From assembly GCA_910588045.1 (NCBI GenBank), contig CAJUPS010000097.1:1-11897 (forward strand): a DNA stretch of 11,897 bases, in the 5' to 3' direction. The position numbers and the translations under genes were made by a program. Every line of letters begins with the position of its first letter. The stretch's first letter is position 1. This document shows positions 1 to 7,438 of the stretch, one piece after another. A model generated the notes under the pieces. That model searched no databases and was not told the origin of the DNA. It saw only the letters and a program-made list of their open reading frames with translations. The stretch comes from an uncultured Oscillospiraceae bacterium (GTDB lineage Bacteria; Bacillota; Clostridia; Oscillospirales; Oscillospiraceae).

Positions 1-66
1 GTCCGGGGCCGCGTAGGTCCCGGGCCATCGACGGAGAAGAAGCTAAACGAACTGCTCGCGGGGACG
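1..66 (-). repeat. Truncated inverted copy of the intergenic repeat (left edge)
   Basis: These 66 bases match the reverse complement of 11743-11808 with about six mismatches, counted by hand. The first 24 or so bases are the same core that begins the long repeat copies at 7885 and 11784, here in the opposite orientation. The hairpin part would lie to the left of base 1, outside the window. Relative to its upstream gene (feoB, minus strand) the copy has the same orientation as the one after groES, so both sit just 3' of a gene in the sense direction. What it does is unknown. Confidence 0.85.
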
Positions 67-127
67 TCATTTAGCCGCCTTCGGCGTCTAAACGACCGTC
101 CCGGCACTCGGCCGGTGGCCGAGCGCC
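61..127. other. Two adjacent stem-loops downstream of feoB
   Basis: Stem-loop one has an outer stem GGGACG (61-66) with CGTCCC (97-102) and an inner stem TTTAG-C-CGCC (70-79) with GGCG-T-CTAAA (83-92) around a TTC loop. Stem-loop two pairs CTCGGCC (107-113) with GGCCGAG (117-123) around GGT, and a GGC/GCC extension continues beyond a mismatch. They lie 30-96 nt past the feoB stop in its reading direction. They could end or stabilise the feoB transcript, but no run of U follows either stem, so they are not classical intrinsic terminators. Confidence 0.5.
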
Positions 128-131
128 CAGC

Positions 132-152
132 TCCCGGGCCATCGACGGAGAA
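132..152. repeat. 21-bp direct repeat (second copy; first copy 18-38)
   Basis: Bases 132-152 are identical to bases 18-38 (core CCCGGGCCATCGACGGAGAA). This second copy ends 4 nt before the feoB stop codon. The two copies bracket the two hairpins at 61-127, giving the arrangement repeat - hairpins - repeat. This could be a duplication within the intergenic element or the insertion of one element into another. Function unknown. Confidence 0.8.
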
Positions 153-156
153 TTAT

Positions 157-2031
157 CTAAAATAGGATACAGCAGAGATGAATCAGGATACAAGCCCCTA
201 CCCCTACCGCCGTAGGCAGCAGGACCGCTGCGGCGGTCCACTTTATGCTCTTCGTCTCCCGAAAAACGGTGAGACAGGTAGTCCCGCAGGGGAAATGAAA
301 AAGCGTAAAGACCAGCGCACAGACCGCCGTGGCGGCGGTCCACCCGTGGGCCGCCAGCAACCCATGGAGCTCCGAGAGGCTACCATACTCAGTGAGGCTC
401 CCCGTGGAGAGATACCCCATCAAAATACAGGGCACCACAATCTCATTGGCGGGGAACCCCAGCAGGAAGGCCAGCAAAATCATCCCATCCAGGCCCATCA
501 GCCCTCCCAAGGGCTGAAAAAAGTCCGCCAGGTGCAGAAGAATACTCTCCCCACCGATTGTCACATTGGCCGCAATCCAGATCAGCAGCCCCGCAGGGGC
601 CGCCACCACTACCGCCCGCCCCAGCACAAAGAGCGTCCTGTCCAGGATGGACCGGATGAGCACCTGCCCCACCTGGGGCGCTCGGTAGGGCGGCAGCTCC
701 AGGGAGAAGGAGGAGCTCTCCCCCTTCAGCACCGTGCCGGCGAGGAACCGACTGGCCCACAGCGTCACGGCCACCGACAGCACAATGCACCCCATCAGCA
801 GCGCCGCCGAGGCAAAGCTGCTCCACAGCCCGCTCCCCGTCACAAAGAACATGGCGATCAGCGCCGTCAGCGTGGGCAGACGCCCGTTGCAGGGGATGAA
901 CGCATTGGTCAGAATGGCAATCAGTCGCTCCCGGGGGCTCTGGATGATCCGACAGCCCATGACCCCGCAGGCGTTGCACCCCAGACCCATGCACATGGTC
1001 AGACTCTGCCGCCCGTGGGCCCCGGCCCGCTTGAAGAAGTGGTCCAGGTTGAAGGCCACCCGGGGCAGATACCCCGCATCCTCCAGCAGCGTGAACAGGG
1101 GGAAAAAGATCGCCATGGGCGGCAGCATCACCGAGACCACCCACGCCACCGTCCGGTACACCCCGTCCACCAGAGCTCCCTCCAGCCACCAGGGGGCCCC
1201 CAGCGCCTGAAAGGCCCCGCGCAGGGGCTCCTGGAGGCCCATCAGCAGCTCGCTGAGCTTCTCCGACGGCACGTTGGCCCCCACCATGGTCAGCCACAGG
1301 ATGCCCGCCAGGAGCAGCAGCATCACCGGGATCCCTGTCCCCCGGCTGGTCAGCAGACGGTCCAGCTTCCGGTCCCGGCGGCTGGCCCGCTCCCGGTCCA
1401 TATCGGTCGCCTTGGCTGCCAGGGCCGAGGCCCGGGCCATGAGCAGCGCCGTCCGGCACTCCTCGCACTCTCCGCACTCCCGGCAGGCGCTCCCTGCGGG
1501 GCACTCCGGCGGAGAGCCGGGGCGCCGCACCGTGTCCTCCAGGACCTGCCGCAGCGCATCCAGTCCCCGGCCGCCCCGGGCGGCGGCCCCCGTCACCGGA
1601 CATCCCAGCTCCTCCGACAGCACGTTCAGGTCCACCCGGATGCCCTTCTTCTCCGCTTCATCCAGCAGGTTCACGCACAGCACCACCGGCCAGGTGACCT
1701 CCAGGACCTGGAGCACCAGCGCCAGGTTTCGCTCCAGACACGTGGCGTCCGCCACCACCAAGGTCACGTCCGCCTCGCCGCCGCGCAGATAGTCCCGGGT
1801 CACCTCCTCCTCGGCGGAACCGGGGTGGAGGGAGTAGGTCCCCGGTAGGTCCACCAGGGTATAGGTTCTGTCGTGATATGTATAGACGCCCCGGGCGGTC
1901 TCCACGGTCTTCCCCGGCCAGTTCCCGGTGTGCTGACGCAGATTGGTCAGGGCATTGAACACGGTGGATTTGCCCACGTTGGGGTTGCCCACCAGGGCGA
2001 TCACCGGTCCCGTCCCATTGGTTTCTTTCAT
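157..2031 (-). CDS. feoB: Ferrous iron transport protein B (FeoB), with Cys-rich linker
   Basis: Membrane GTPase that imports Fe(II), 624 residues. The N-terminal G domain shows GNPNVGKST (15-23), the G2 region GNWPGKTVE (36-44), DLPG (61-64) and NLLD (121-124). A linker then leads to a polytopic membrane part starting near residue 233. The FeoB gate motifs are visible: GLGCNACGVMGC followed by PCNGRLPTL, then FPANEIVVPC, and FPCGTTCLT near the C-terminus. It is shorter than the 700-plus residues of many FeoB proteins and has no long cytosolic tail. The linker carries Cys177, 183, 186, 189 and 192 (C-x5-C-x2-C-x2-C-x2-C), which I do not know from ordinary FeoB. AAGGAGGG (2038-2045) precedes the ATG by about 6 nt. 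No feoA adjoins it. It follows lpdA by 256 nt of palindromic DNA, so it is probably transcribed separately. The identification is firm; the role of the Cys cluster is open. Confidence 0.97.
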   Translation of the reverse strand: MKETNGTGPVIALVGNPNVGKSTVFNALTNLRQHTGNWPGKTVETARGVYTYHDRTYTLVDLPGTYSLHPGSAEEEVTRDYLRGGEADVTLVVADATCLERNLALVLQVLEVTWPVVLCVNLLDEAEKKGIRVDLNVLSEELGCPVTGAAARGGRGLDALRQVLEDTVRRPGSPPECPAGSACRECGECEECRTALLMARASALAAKATDMDRERASRRDRKLDRLLTSRGTGIPVMLLLLAGILWLTMVGANVPSEKLSELLMGLQEPLRGAFQALGAPWWLEGALVDGVYRTVAWVVSVMLPPMAIFFPLFTLLEDAGYLPRVAFNLDHFFKRAGAHGRQSLTMCMGLGCNACGVMGCRIIQSPRERLIAILTNAFIPCNGRLPTLTALIAMFFVTGSGLWSSFASAALLMGCIVLSVAVTLWASRFLAGTVLKGESSSFSLELPPYRAPQVGQVLIRSILDRTLFVLGRAVVVAAPAGLLIWIAANVTIGGESILLHLADFFQPLGGLMGLDGMILLAFLLGFPANEIVVPCILMGYLSTGSLTEYGSLSELHGLLAAHGWTAATAVCALVFTLFHFPCGTTCLTVFRETKSIKWTAAAVLLPTAVGVGACILIHLCCILF

Positions 2032-2048
2032 CTCCGTCCCTCCTTCTC

Positions 2049-2061
2049 TGACATACTGTCA
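2049..2061. promoter_or_regulatory. Small inverted repeat upstream of feoB (possible operator)
   Basis: TGACA-TAC-TGTCA is a perfect 5-bp inverted repeat just upstream of the feoB ribosome binding site. A TATAGT hexamer on the minus strand (2061-2066) overlaps its edge and could be a -10 box, but I see no matching -35. The site does not resemble the Fur or DtxR/MntR consensus sequences I know. Its position suits a repressor site for an iron-uptake gene, but this is weak and could be chance. Confidence 0.2.
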
Positions 2062-2112
2062 CTATATGCGCGTGGCCTGGGGAGGGTGCCTTCCGGTGCA
2101 GCTCCTGGGAAT

Positions 2113-2151
2113 GGGAAATGCCGTGGACTGTGAATGTCCACGGCATTTCCC
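2113..2151. other. Perfect 16-bp stem-loop between lpdA and feoB
   Basis: GGGAAATGCCGTGGAC (2113-2128) pairs perfectly with GTCCACGGCATTTCCC (2136-2151) around a 7-nt loop. On either strand it would form a very stable RNA hairpin. No T-run follows on the minus strand, so it is not a textbook terminator. It lies about 80 nt upstream of the feoB start, where it could end lpdA transcription, protect an mRNA end or be a mobile palindromic element. Confidence 0.7.
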
Positions 2152-2176
2152 GTCTATAGCGATCTTCAGAATTTGT

Positions 2177-2272
2177 AACAACCTGTAGGGGCGCACAGTG
2201 TGCGCCCGTTCTAACGAAACCTGCCGCATACTCGTGCGGGCGCACAATGTGCGCCCCTACAGGGCTGTTGTT
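2177..2272. repeat. Palindromic MITE-like element downstream of lpdA
   Basis: Two 26-nt arms, 2183-2208 and 2237-2262, are inverted copies with a single mismatch. They begin CTGTAGGGGCGCACA and end with its complement. Each arm contains its own small palindrome (GGGCGCACA-TGTGCGCCC). Outside the arms, AACAAC (2177-2182) and GTTGTT (2267-2272) extend the symmetry after a short interruption. A 28-nt spacer separates the arms, and there is no coding capacity. The structure fits a non-autonomous palindromic element or miniature inverted-repeat element. It starts 15 nt past the lpdA stop and may also act as a transcript end. Confidence 0.75.
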
Positions 2273-2287
2273 AGCAATAGTTTGTGC

Positions 2288-3655
2288 TTATTTTTCCAGT
2301 TTCTCCAGCAGATCCTCCACAGCGGCGGACACCGCCTCTTCAAATGTGGGGTGGGGCCGCATGACCCGGGCCAGCTGCCGGGCGGTCAGGCCGTTGACCA
2401 CCGCCTCCGTCAGCTCCGAGAGCATATCCGTGGCCCGCTCGCACATGAGCTGGGCCCCCAGGACCACGCCGGTGGAGGCGTCGGCCACGATCTTGATAAA
2501 CCCCCGCTCTCCTCCGGCAATCACCGTCTTACCGTTGGCGGACATGAGGGCCTTGCCCACCTTCACGCCGCGCCCCAGCCCCTTGGCCTCGTCGGCGGTC
2601 AGGCCGATGGAGGCGATCTCCGGGCTGGTGTAGATGCAGCTTGGGACCAGCGCTACGTCCGTCAGGGGCTCCCGCCCCGCCAGGCGGTCCGCGCAGGCGA
2701 TGCCCTGGGCGGCAGCCACGTGGGCCAGCTGGATTTTGGAGGACACGTCGCCGATGGCGTAGATCCCCGGGACGCTGGTCCGGAAGCTCTCGTCCACCAC
2801 GATCCGGCCCCGCTCCATCTCCACCGTGAAGTCATCGGGGAACAATCCCGCCGTGTTGGGACGGCGGCCGATGGCGCACAGCACCGCCTCCCCCCGGGCC
2901 TCGCCGGGGGTATCCTTGCAGGTGTAGCGGACCACCAGTTCCTCCCCGTCTCGCTCCACCGCGCTGACCATGCAGGCGGTGTTCACCGCCACGCCCCGGC
3001 GGCGGAGGATCATGGTCATATTCTGGCAGATCTCCCGGTCCATGTTGGGCAGAATCCGCTCCAGGGCCTCCACGATGGTCACCTGACAGCCCAGGGCGTT
3101 GTATACGCAGGCCAGCTCCACGCCGATGACGCCGCCGCCGATAATCACCAGGGACTTATATACCCGCTCCTGATCCGCCAGCACCTCGTCGGAGGTGACG
3201 GCGTGCTCCAGGCCGGGGATGGGGGGCCGGGCGGGGACGGAACCGGTGGCAATGAGGATGTCGTCCGCGCTATACTCCACGCCGCCCACGGACACCCGGC
3301 CCGGGGCCGGGATAGTGGCGTGCCCCCGGAGGAGGTCCACCTTTTTCTGCTTGAGCAGGCCCTCCACGCCGGTGCGGAGTTTCTCCGTCACCTCCGCCTT
3401 CCTCCGGTGGACGGCGGCGAAGTCCACGGCGACATTTTCAGCGGAGACGCCCCACTCCCCGCCTTTTTTCAGGGTCTGGACCATCTCCGAGGCGTGGAGC
3501 AGGCTCTTGGTGGGGATGCACCCCCGGTTCAGGCACGTCCCGCCCACGTCCCGCTCCTCCACAACGGCGGTTTTCATCCCCAGCTTGGCGGCGCGTAGGG
3601 CGGCCTCATAGCCCCCGGGACCCGCGCCGATGACAATCAGTCCGTAATGTTCCAT
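2288..3655 (-). CDS. lpdA: Dihydrolipoyl dehydrogenase (L-protein)
   Basis: FAD-dependent enzyme that reoxidises the dihydrolipoyl arm of GcvH and reduces NAD, 455 residues, the usual family length. An N-terminal dinucleotide fold has GAGPGG (10-15). The redox disulfide is Cys41/Cys46 in GTCLNRGC, and a second nucleotide-binding fold has IIGGGVIGVE near 170-180. YAIGDV precedes the dimerisation domain. The C-terminal catalytic pair is His435 and Glu440 in HPTFEE. It starts 15 nt after the lplA stop. A GGGAG overlapping that stop, about 10 nt before the ATG, is a moderate ribosome binding site. As the last gene of the gcv cassette it is probably the dedicated L-protein, although such enzymes can also serve 2-oxoacid dehydrogenases. 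A palindromic element follows. Confidence 0.96.
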   Translation of the reverse strand: MEHYGLIVIGAGPGGYEAALRAAKLGMKTAVVEERDVGGTCLNRGCIPTKSLLHASEMVQTLKKGGEWGVSAENVAVDFAAVHRRKAEVTEKLRTGVEGLLKQKKVDLLRGHATIPAPGRVSVGGVEYSADDILIATGSVPARPPIPGLEHAVTSDEVLADQERVYKSLVIIGGGVIGVELACVYNALGCQVTIVEALERILPNMDREICQNMTMILRRRGVAVNTACMVSAVERDGEELVVRYTCKDTPGEARGEAVLCAIGRRPNTAGLFPDDFTVEMERGRIVVDESFRTSVPGIYAIGDVSSKIQLAHVAAAQGIACADRLAGREPLTDVALVPSCIYTSPEIASIGLTADEAKGLGRGVKVGKALMSANGKTVIAGGERGFIKIVADASTGVVLGAQLMCERATDMLSELTEAVVNGLTARQLARVMRPHPTFEEAVSAAVEDLLEKLEK

Positions 3656-3670
3656 GCAGTTGTTTCTCCC

Positions 3671-4654
3671 TTACATATTCTGCTCCAGCAGGCGGCACAG
3701 GTCCTCCCGGACCGCGTCCTCCAGCCCGGCACTGCCCAGGCCCTGCGCCAGGTCCTCCATCCGGAGGCGGCGGCCCGTGAGGGCCCGCTCCACTGTCTGA
3801 GCCAGCGTCCAGTCCATGGCGTCGGTATACACGGCGGCTTGGGCCACCACGCCGCCCTCCACGGCCAGGCGCAGCTCCATCTCCCCCCAGGGGAATCGCG
3901 CTCCGCACTGGAGCGAGCAGGGTAGGTCCTGCCCGTACAGCCACGCCCAACTGCCATTGCGCCGGGCCAGCTCCCCGATGCGCTCCCGGTCGAAATCCGC
4001 CTCGTCCAGCCGGAGGGCGGGCAGGCCATAGACGGCCTGGAATGCCTCCTCCATCCGCCGGGCCAGGGTATCGACGGTCAGACCGGGCCTCAATTCCCGC
4101 AGGTTCACCACCCGGGAGCGCACGGACTCCACGCCCTTGGCCTCCAGCTTGGCCTTGGAGGGGCTGAGGTAGCGCCCCATCATGGACAGGTCCACATCCA
4201 CCAGCAGCGTGCCGTGGTGATAGCGCTTCCCCCGGCTCTCGTAGAAGGCGTTCCCGGAGAACTTCCGCCCGTTGGAGAGGACGTCGTTGCGCCCCGAGCG
4301 CTCCGCCGGGATCCCTAAGCTGCGGCAGGTCTCCAGGATGACGCCCAGCTGCCGGTCCAGGTCGTAGTCCGCCCGGTTCACCAGGAAGGTGAAGTTCAGG
4401 TTCCCCAGGTCGTGGAACACGGCTCCCCCGCCGGAGAGACGGCGGGCCAGGAATCCCCCGTCCTCCTCCAGCGCCGCGGTGCGGCACTCCTTCCAGGCGT
4501 TCTGGTTGCGCCCGATGACCACCGTGCGGCGGTTCTGCCACAGGTAGAGGATGCAGGCGTCCTCCGGTACGGTCTCCAGCAGGTGCTCCTCCACCGCCAG
4601 GTTGCGGTGGGGGTCCGTGCAGTCCGTGCGGAAGAGATGGATGCGCCGGATCAT
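3671..4654 (-). CDS. lplA: Lipoate-protein ligase A
   Basis: ATP-dependent ligase that activates lipoate to lipoyl-AMP and attaches it to a lysine of a carrier protein, here most likely GcvH (Lys64). It has 327 residues, the usual size for LplA with a C-terminal accessory domain. Family motifs are RRLSGGGAVFHD (71-82), GNLNFTF (84-90) and GRNDVLSNGRKFSGNA (121-136); Lys131 corresponds to the catalytic lysine. The start was chosen at MIRRIHLF because its ATG overlaps the gcvPB stop in ATGA (4651-4654). The frame stays open upstream to 5386, but that part lies inside gcvPB and has no LplA similarity. The ribosome binding site is poor, so translation is probably coupled to gcvPB. The presence of the gene suggests salvage of external lipoate; whether lipoate synthesis (lipA/lipB) also exists cannot be seen here. 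Confidence 0.95.
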   Translation of the reverse strand: MIRRIHLFRTDCTDPHRNLAVEEHLLETVPEDACILYLWQNRRTVVIGRNQNAWKECRTAALEEDGGFLARRLSGGGAVFHDLGNLNFTFLVNRADYDLDRQLGVILETCRSLGIPAERSGRNDVLSNGRKFSGNAFYESRGKRYHHGTLLVDVDLSMMGRYLSPSKAKLEAKGVESVRSRVVNLRELRPGLTVDTLARRMEEAFQAVYGLPALRLDEADFDRERIGELARRNGSWAWLYGQDLPCSLQCGARFPWGEMELRLAVEGGVVAQAAVYTDAMDWTLAQTVERALTGRRLRMEDLAQGLGSAGLEDAVREDLCRLLEQNM

Positions 4655-6072
4655 TCCGCTTTGTACCGCAGCACGGGGTTCCGCGCCGCGCCCACCTCGT
4701 CCAGACGGCGCACCGGAGTCCTGGTGGGCGCGGCGTGGAGGGCCTGGGGGTCGGTGTGGGCCAGCTCCCAGAGGGAGAGGAACACGTCGCACACCTCGTC
4801 CATGGTCTCCTGGCTCTCGGTCTCGGTGGGCTCGATCATCAGCGCCTCGTGGACGATCAGGGGGAAGTACATCGTGGGCGGATGGATGCCGTGGTCCAGC
4901 AGGCCCTTGGCCACGTCCATGGCGGAACAGCCGGTCTCGTCCTTGAGGCTTTGCAGCGTCATGACGAACTCGTGCATACAGGGCCCGGCGTAGGCCATAT
5001 CGTACTTCTCGCTCAGGCGCTTCATCATATAGTTGGCGTTGAGCACCGCGTTCTTGGCCGCGTCGGGGATGCCCTCCCGGCCCAGGGTGAGGAGATAGGT
5101 CAGGGCCTTCACCACCACGGTGAAGTTGCCGTAGAAGTTCTTCACCCGGCCGATGGAGCGCTCCGGCGCTGCCAGGTGATACCCTGCCTCGTCCCTCGTC
5201 ACCACGGGCCCGGGCAGGAAGGGGCGCAAAAAGTCCTTGCAGCCCACCGCGCCGGAACCGGGGCCGCCGCCTCCGTGGGGCGTGGAAAAGGTCTTGTGGA
5301 GGTTGAGGTGGATCACGTCGAACCCCATGTCGCCGGGCCGGACCACGCCCATGACCGCGTTGAGGTTGGCCCCGTCGTAGTAGCACAGGCCCCCGGCGTC
5401 GTGGACGATCTTTGTAATTTCCAAAATATTTTTGTCAAATATACCGACCGTATTCGGATTGGTCAGCATCAGGCCCGCCGTGTCCGGTCCCACGGCGGCG
5501 CGCAGGGCCTCCACGTCCACACAGCCGTCCGGGCTGGAGGGGATGTTCACTACCGTAAAGCCCGCCATAACGGCGGAGGCCGGGTTGGTGCCGTGGGCGG
5601 AGTCGGGGACGATGATCTTGGTCCGGGCGGCGTCGCCCCGGTGGACGTGGTACGCCTTGATGAGCAGCAACCCGGTGAACTCGCCGTGGGCCCCGGCGGC
5701 GGGCTGGAAGGTCATGGCGTCCATGCCGGTGATCTCACCCAGGAGCTTCTCGGACTCGTGGAGCACCTCCAGACAGCCCTGGACGGTCTCCTCCGGCTGG
5801 AGGGGGTGGACCTGGGTGAACAGGGCGGCCATGTCCTCGTTGATTTTGGGGTTGTACTTCATGGTGCAGGAGCCCAGGGGGTAGAACCCGTCGTTGACCC
5901 CGTGGACCCGTTTGGACAAGGCGGTGTAGTGGCGGGTCAGCTCCGTCTCGGACACGTGGGGCAGGTCCAACGGCTGGGTGCGGGGGTGGGACAGCTGGAC
6001 CTCCGGCACGTCGCAGGGGGGCATCAGGGACAGGTGCTGGCCGGGCGCGCCCTTCTCAAAAATCAGCTTCAT
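4651..6072 (-). CDS. gcvPB: Glycine dehydrogenase (decarboxylating) subunit 2
   Basis: C-terminal half of a split P-protein. With GcvPA it decarboxylates glycine and passes the aminomethyl group to lipoyl-GcvH. It carries the pyridoxal phosphate: Lys260 in HLNLHKTFSTPHGGGGPGSG, preceded by DGANLNA. The N-terminus MKLIFEKGAPGQ and the GSCTMKYNPK segment are typical of this subunit. At 473 residues it has the normal length. The ATG lies 1 nt after the gcvPA stop, and AAGGAGGT sits inside the end of gcvPA at good spacing, so the two subunits are tightly co-translated. It overlaps lplA by 4 nt. Confidence 0.97.
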   Translation of the reverse strand: MKLIFEKGAPGQHLSLMPPCDVPEVQLSHPRTQPLDLPHVSETELTRHYTALSKRVHGVNDGFYPLGSCTMKYNPKINEDMAALFTQVHPLQPEETVQGCLEVLHESEKLLGEITGMDAMTFQPAAGAHGEFTGLLLIKAYHVHRGDAARTKIIVPDSAHGTNPASAVMAGFTVVNIPSSPDGCVDVEALRAAVGPDTAGLMLTNPNTVGIFDKNILEITKIVHDAGGLCYYDGANLNAVMGVVRPGDMGFDVIHLNLHKTFSTPHGGGGPGSGAVGCKDFLRPFLPGPVVTRDEAGYHLAAPERSIGRVKNFYGNFTVVVKALTYLLTLGREGIPDAAKNAVLNANYMMKRLSEKYDMAYAGPCMHEFVMTLQSLKDETGCSAMDVAKGLLDHGIHPPTMYFPLIVHEALMIEPTETESQETMDEVCDVFLSLWELAHTDPQALHAAPTRTPVRRLDEVGAARNPVLRYKAE

Positions 6073-6073
6073 G

Positions 6074-7372
6074 TCAGCACACCTCCTTGATGATGGATAC
6101 CGCGCGGTCCAGCTCCTCCCTGGTCACCACTTCGGTGACGCACCAGAGGATGCCGCCCGCAACGGGCAGGCCGCCCAGGATGCCGTTCTCATCCAGGGCC
6201 CTGAGGACCTTGTCCGGGTTTTCGCATTTGGTGACGAACTCATGGAAATACTCGCCGGTGTGGATGCGCGGCAGGCCGATCTTCTCCAGCTCCCCGGCGA
6301 AATAGTGGGCCTTGGACAGGGAGAGCGTGGCGGCCCGCTCCAGACCCCCGGACCCCATGGCGGTCATGTAGACCCCGGCGGTCAGGGCGCACAGCGCCTG
6401 GTTGGAGCAGATGTTGCTGGAGGCCTTCTCCCGGCGGATGTGCTGCTCCCGGGCGGTGAGGGTGAGCACGTAGCCCACCTCGCCGTCCACGTCGCGGGTC
6501 TGGCCCACGATGCGGCCCGGGAGCTTGCGGAACATGGCCTTGGTGGCGGCCATATACCCCAGGTAGGGCCCGCCGAAGGCCACGTCCAGGCCCAGGGGCT
6601 GGGCCTCGCCCACGGCCACGTCCGCGCCGCATTCGGCGGGGGTCTCCATGACGGCCAGGGCGATGGGGTTGCACCCCATAATGAACTTGGCCCCGGCGGC
6701 GTGGGCGGCCTCGCCGATGGCGCGGGCGTCCTCGATATTCCCGTAGTAGTTGGGCTGGGCGATGTAGACGCAGGCGGCGTCCGCTCCCAGGGTCACGGCG
6801 GTGAGGTCCGTGCGCCCGTCCCTCTCGGGGAGGAGCTCCAGCGCCATCCCCGAGCCGAAGCAGTAGGTTTTCATGGTCTCGATGACCTGGGGGTCCGCGC
6901 AGGCGGAGACGTAGGCCCGGTTCCGCTTCCGGTCCCGGCACATGGCCAGGGCCTCGGCGGCGGCGGTGGCCCCGTCGTAGACGGAGGCGTTGGAGACGTC
7001 CATGCCCGTCAGGGTGCAGATCATCGTCTGGTACTCAAAAATGGACTGGAGGATGCCCTGGCTGATCTCGGCCTGGTAGGGGGTGTAGGCGGTCACCAGC
7101 TCCTCCCGGCTGACGACGCTCTTGACCACGGCGGGGATGAAGTGGCGGTACGCGCCCGCGCCCCGGAGGACGGTGTCATACATCCGGTTTTTCCGGGCCA
7201 TCGCGGTGACCTTCCGCCGGACGGCCAGCTCGCTGAGCCCCTCGGGCAGGTCCAGGCGGTCCACCAGCATCTCCCGGGGCACGGCAGCGAACAGCTCCTC
7301 CACCGCGCCCACGCCGATGGCGGCCAGCATGGACTGCTTCTGGGCCTCGGTATTCGGGACATAGGTTCCCAT
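6074..7372 (-). CDS. gcvPA: Glycine dehydrogenase (decarboxylating) subunit 1
   Basis: N-terminal half of the split P-protein, partner of GcvPB in glycine decarboxylation. It has 432 residues from the chosen start MGTYVPNTEAQ, a typical GcvPA N-terminus. AAAGGAAG lies 7 nt before this ATG. An in-frame ATG two codons upstream (7378) would be only about 1 nt from that site, and one at 7417 would put the start inside the terminator-like hairpin, so both are less likely. Recognisable stretches include SVVSREELVTAYTPYQAEIS, YDGATAAAEA and SNICSNQALCAL. As expected, it has no PLP lysine of its own. The gene is separated from gcvH by 66 nt containing a terminator-like hairpin. Confidence 0.95.
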   Translation of the reverse strand: MGTYVPNTEAQKQSMLAAIGVGAVEELFAAVPREMLVDRLDLPEGLSELAVRRKVTAMARKNRMYDTVLRGAGAYRHFIPAVVKSVVSREELVTAYTPYQAEISQGILQSIFEYQTMICTLTGMDVSNASVYDGATAAAEALAMCRDRKRNRAYVSACADPQVIETMKTYCFGSGMALELLPERDGRTDLTAVTLGADAACVYIAQPNYYGNIEDARAIGEAAHAAGAKFIMGCNPIALAVMETPAECGADVAVGEAQPLGLDVAFGGPYLGYMAATKAMFRKLPGRIVGQTRDVDGEVGYVLTLTAREQHIRREKASSNICSNQALCALTAGVYMTAMGSGGLERAATLSLSKAHYFAGELEKIGLPRIHTGEYFHEFVTKCENPDKVLRALDENGILGGLPVAGGILWCVTEVVTREELDRAVSIIKEVC

Positions 7373-7390
7373 AGACATACTTCCTTTCTC

Positions 7391-7428
7391 AAAAAAGCTG
7401 CCGGAGCGGGGCAGCATCCCGCCCCGGC
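7391..7428 (-). terminator. Intrinsic terminator or attenuator between gcvH and gcvPA
   Basis: On the minus strand GCCGGGGCGGG (7428-7418) pairs with CCCGCTCCGGC (7410-7400), an 11-bp GC-rich stem with one mismatch and a 7-nt loop. It is followed by AGC and six U. This is the form of a Rho-independent terminator, placed 10 nt after the gcvH stop and just before the gcvPA ribosome binding site. It could stop part of the transcription and give more GcvH than P-protein. No promoter for gcvPA is visible between it and the gene, so it must be leaky or regulated. Confidence 0.7.
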
Positions 7429-7438
7429 GCAGGGCGCG

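Noticed and set aside
178..1848. A 556-codon plus-strand open frame opposite feoB
   Set aside because: Shadow of a GC-rich gene; composition dominated by Gln, Pro, Arg and His with no motif.
2032..2110. A Fur or DtxR box in front of feoB
   Set aside because: No sequence close to those consensus sites was found; only an unrelated 5-bp inverted repeat is present.
4655..5386. N-terminal extension of lplA by 244 codons
   Set aside because: It lies wholly inside gcvPB in another frame, and the LplA family similarity starts exactly at the overlapping ATG at 4654.
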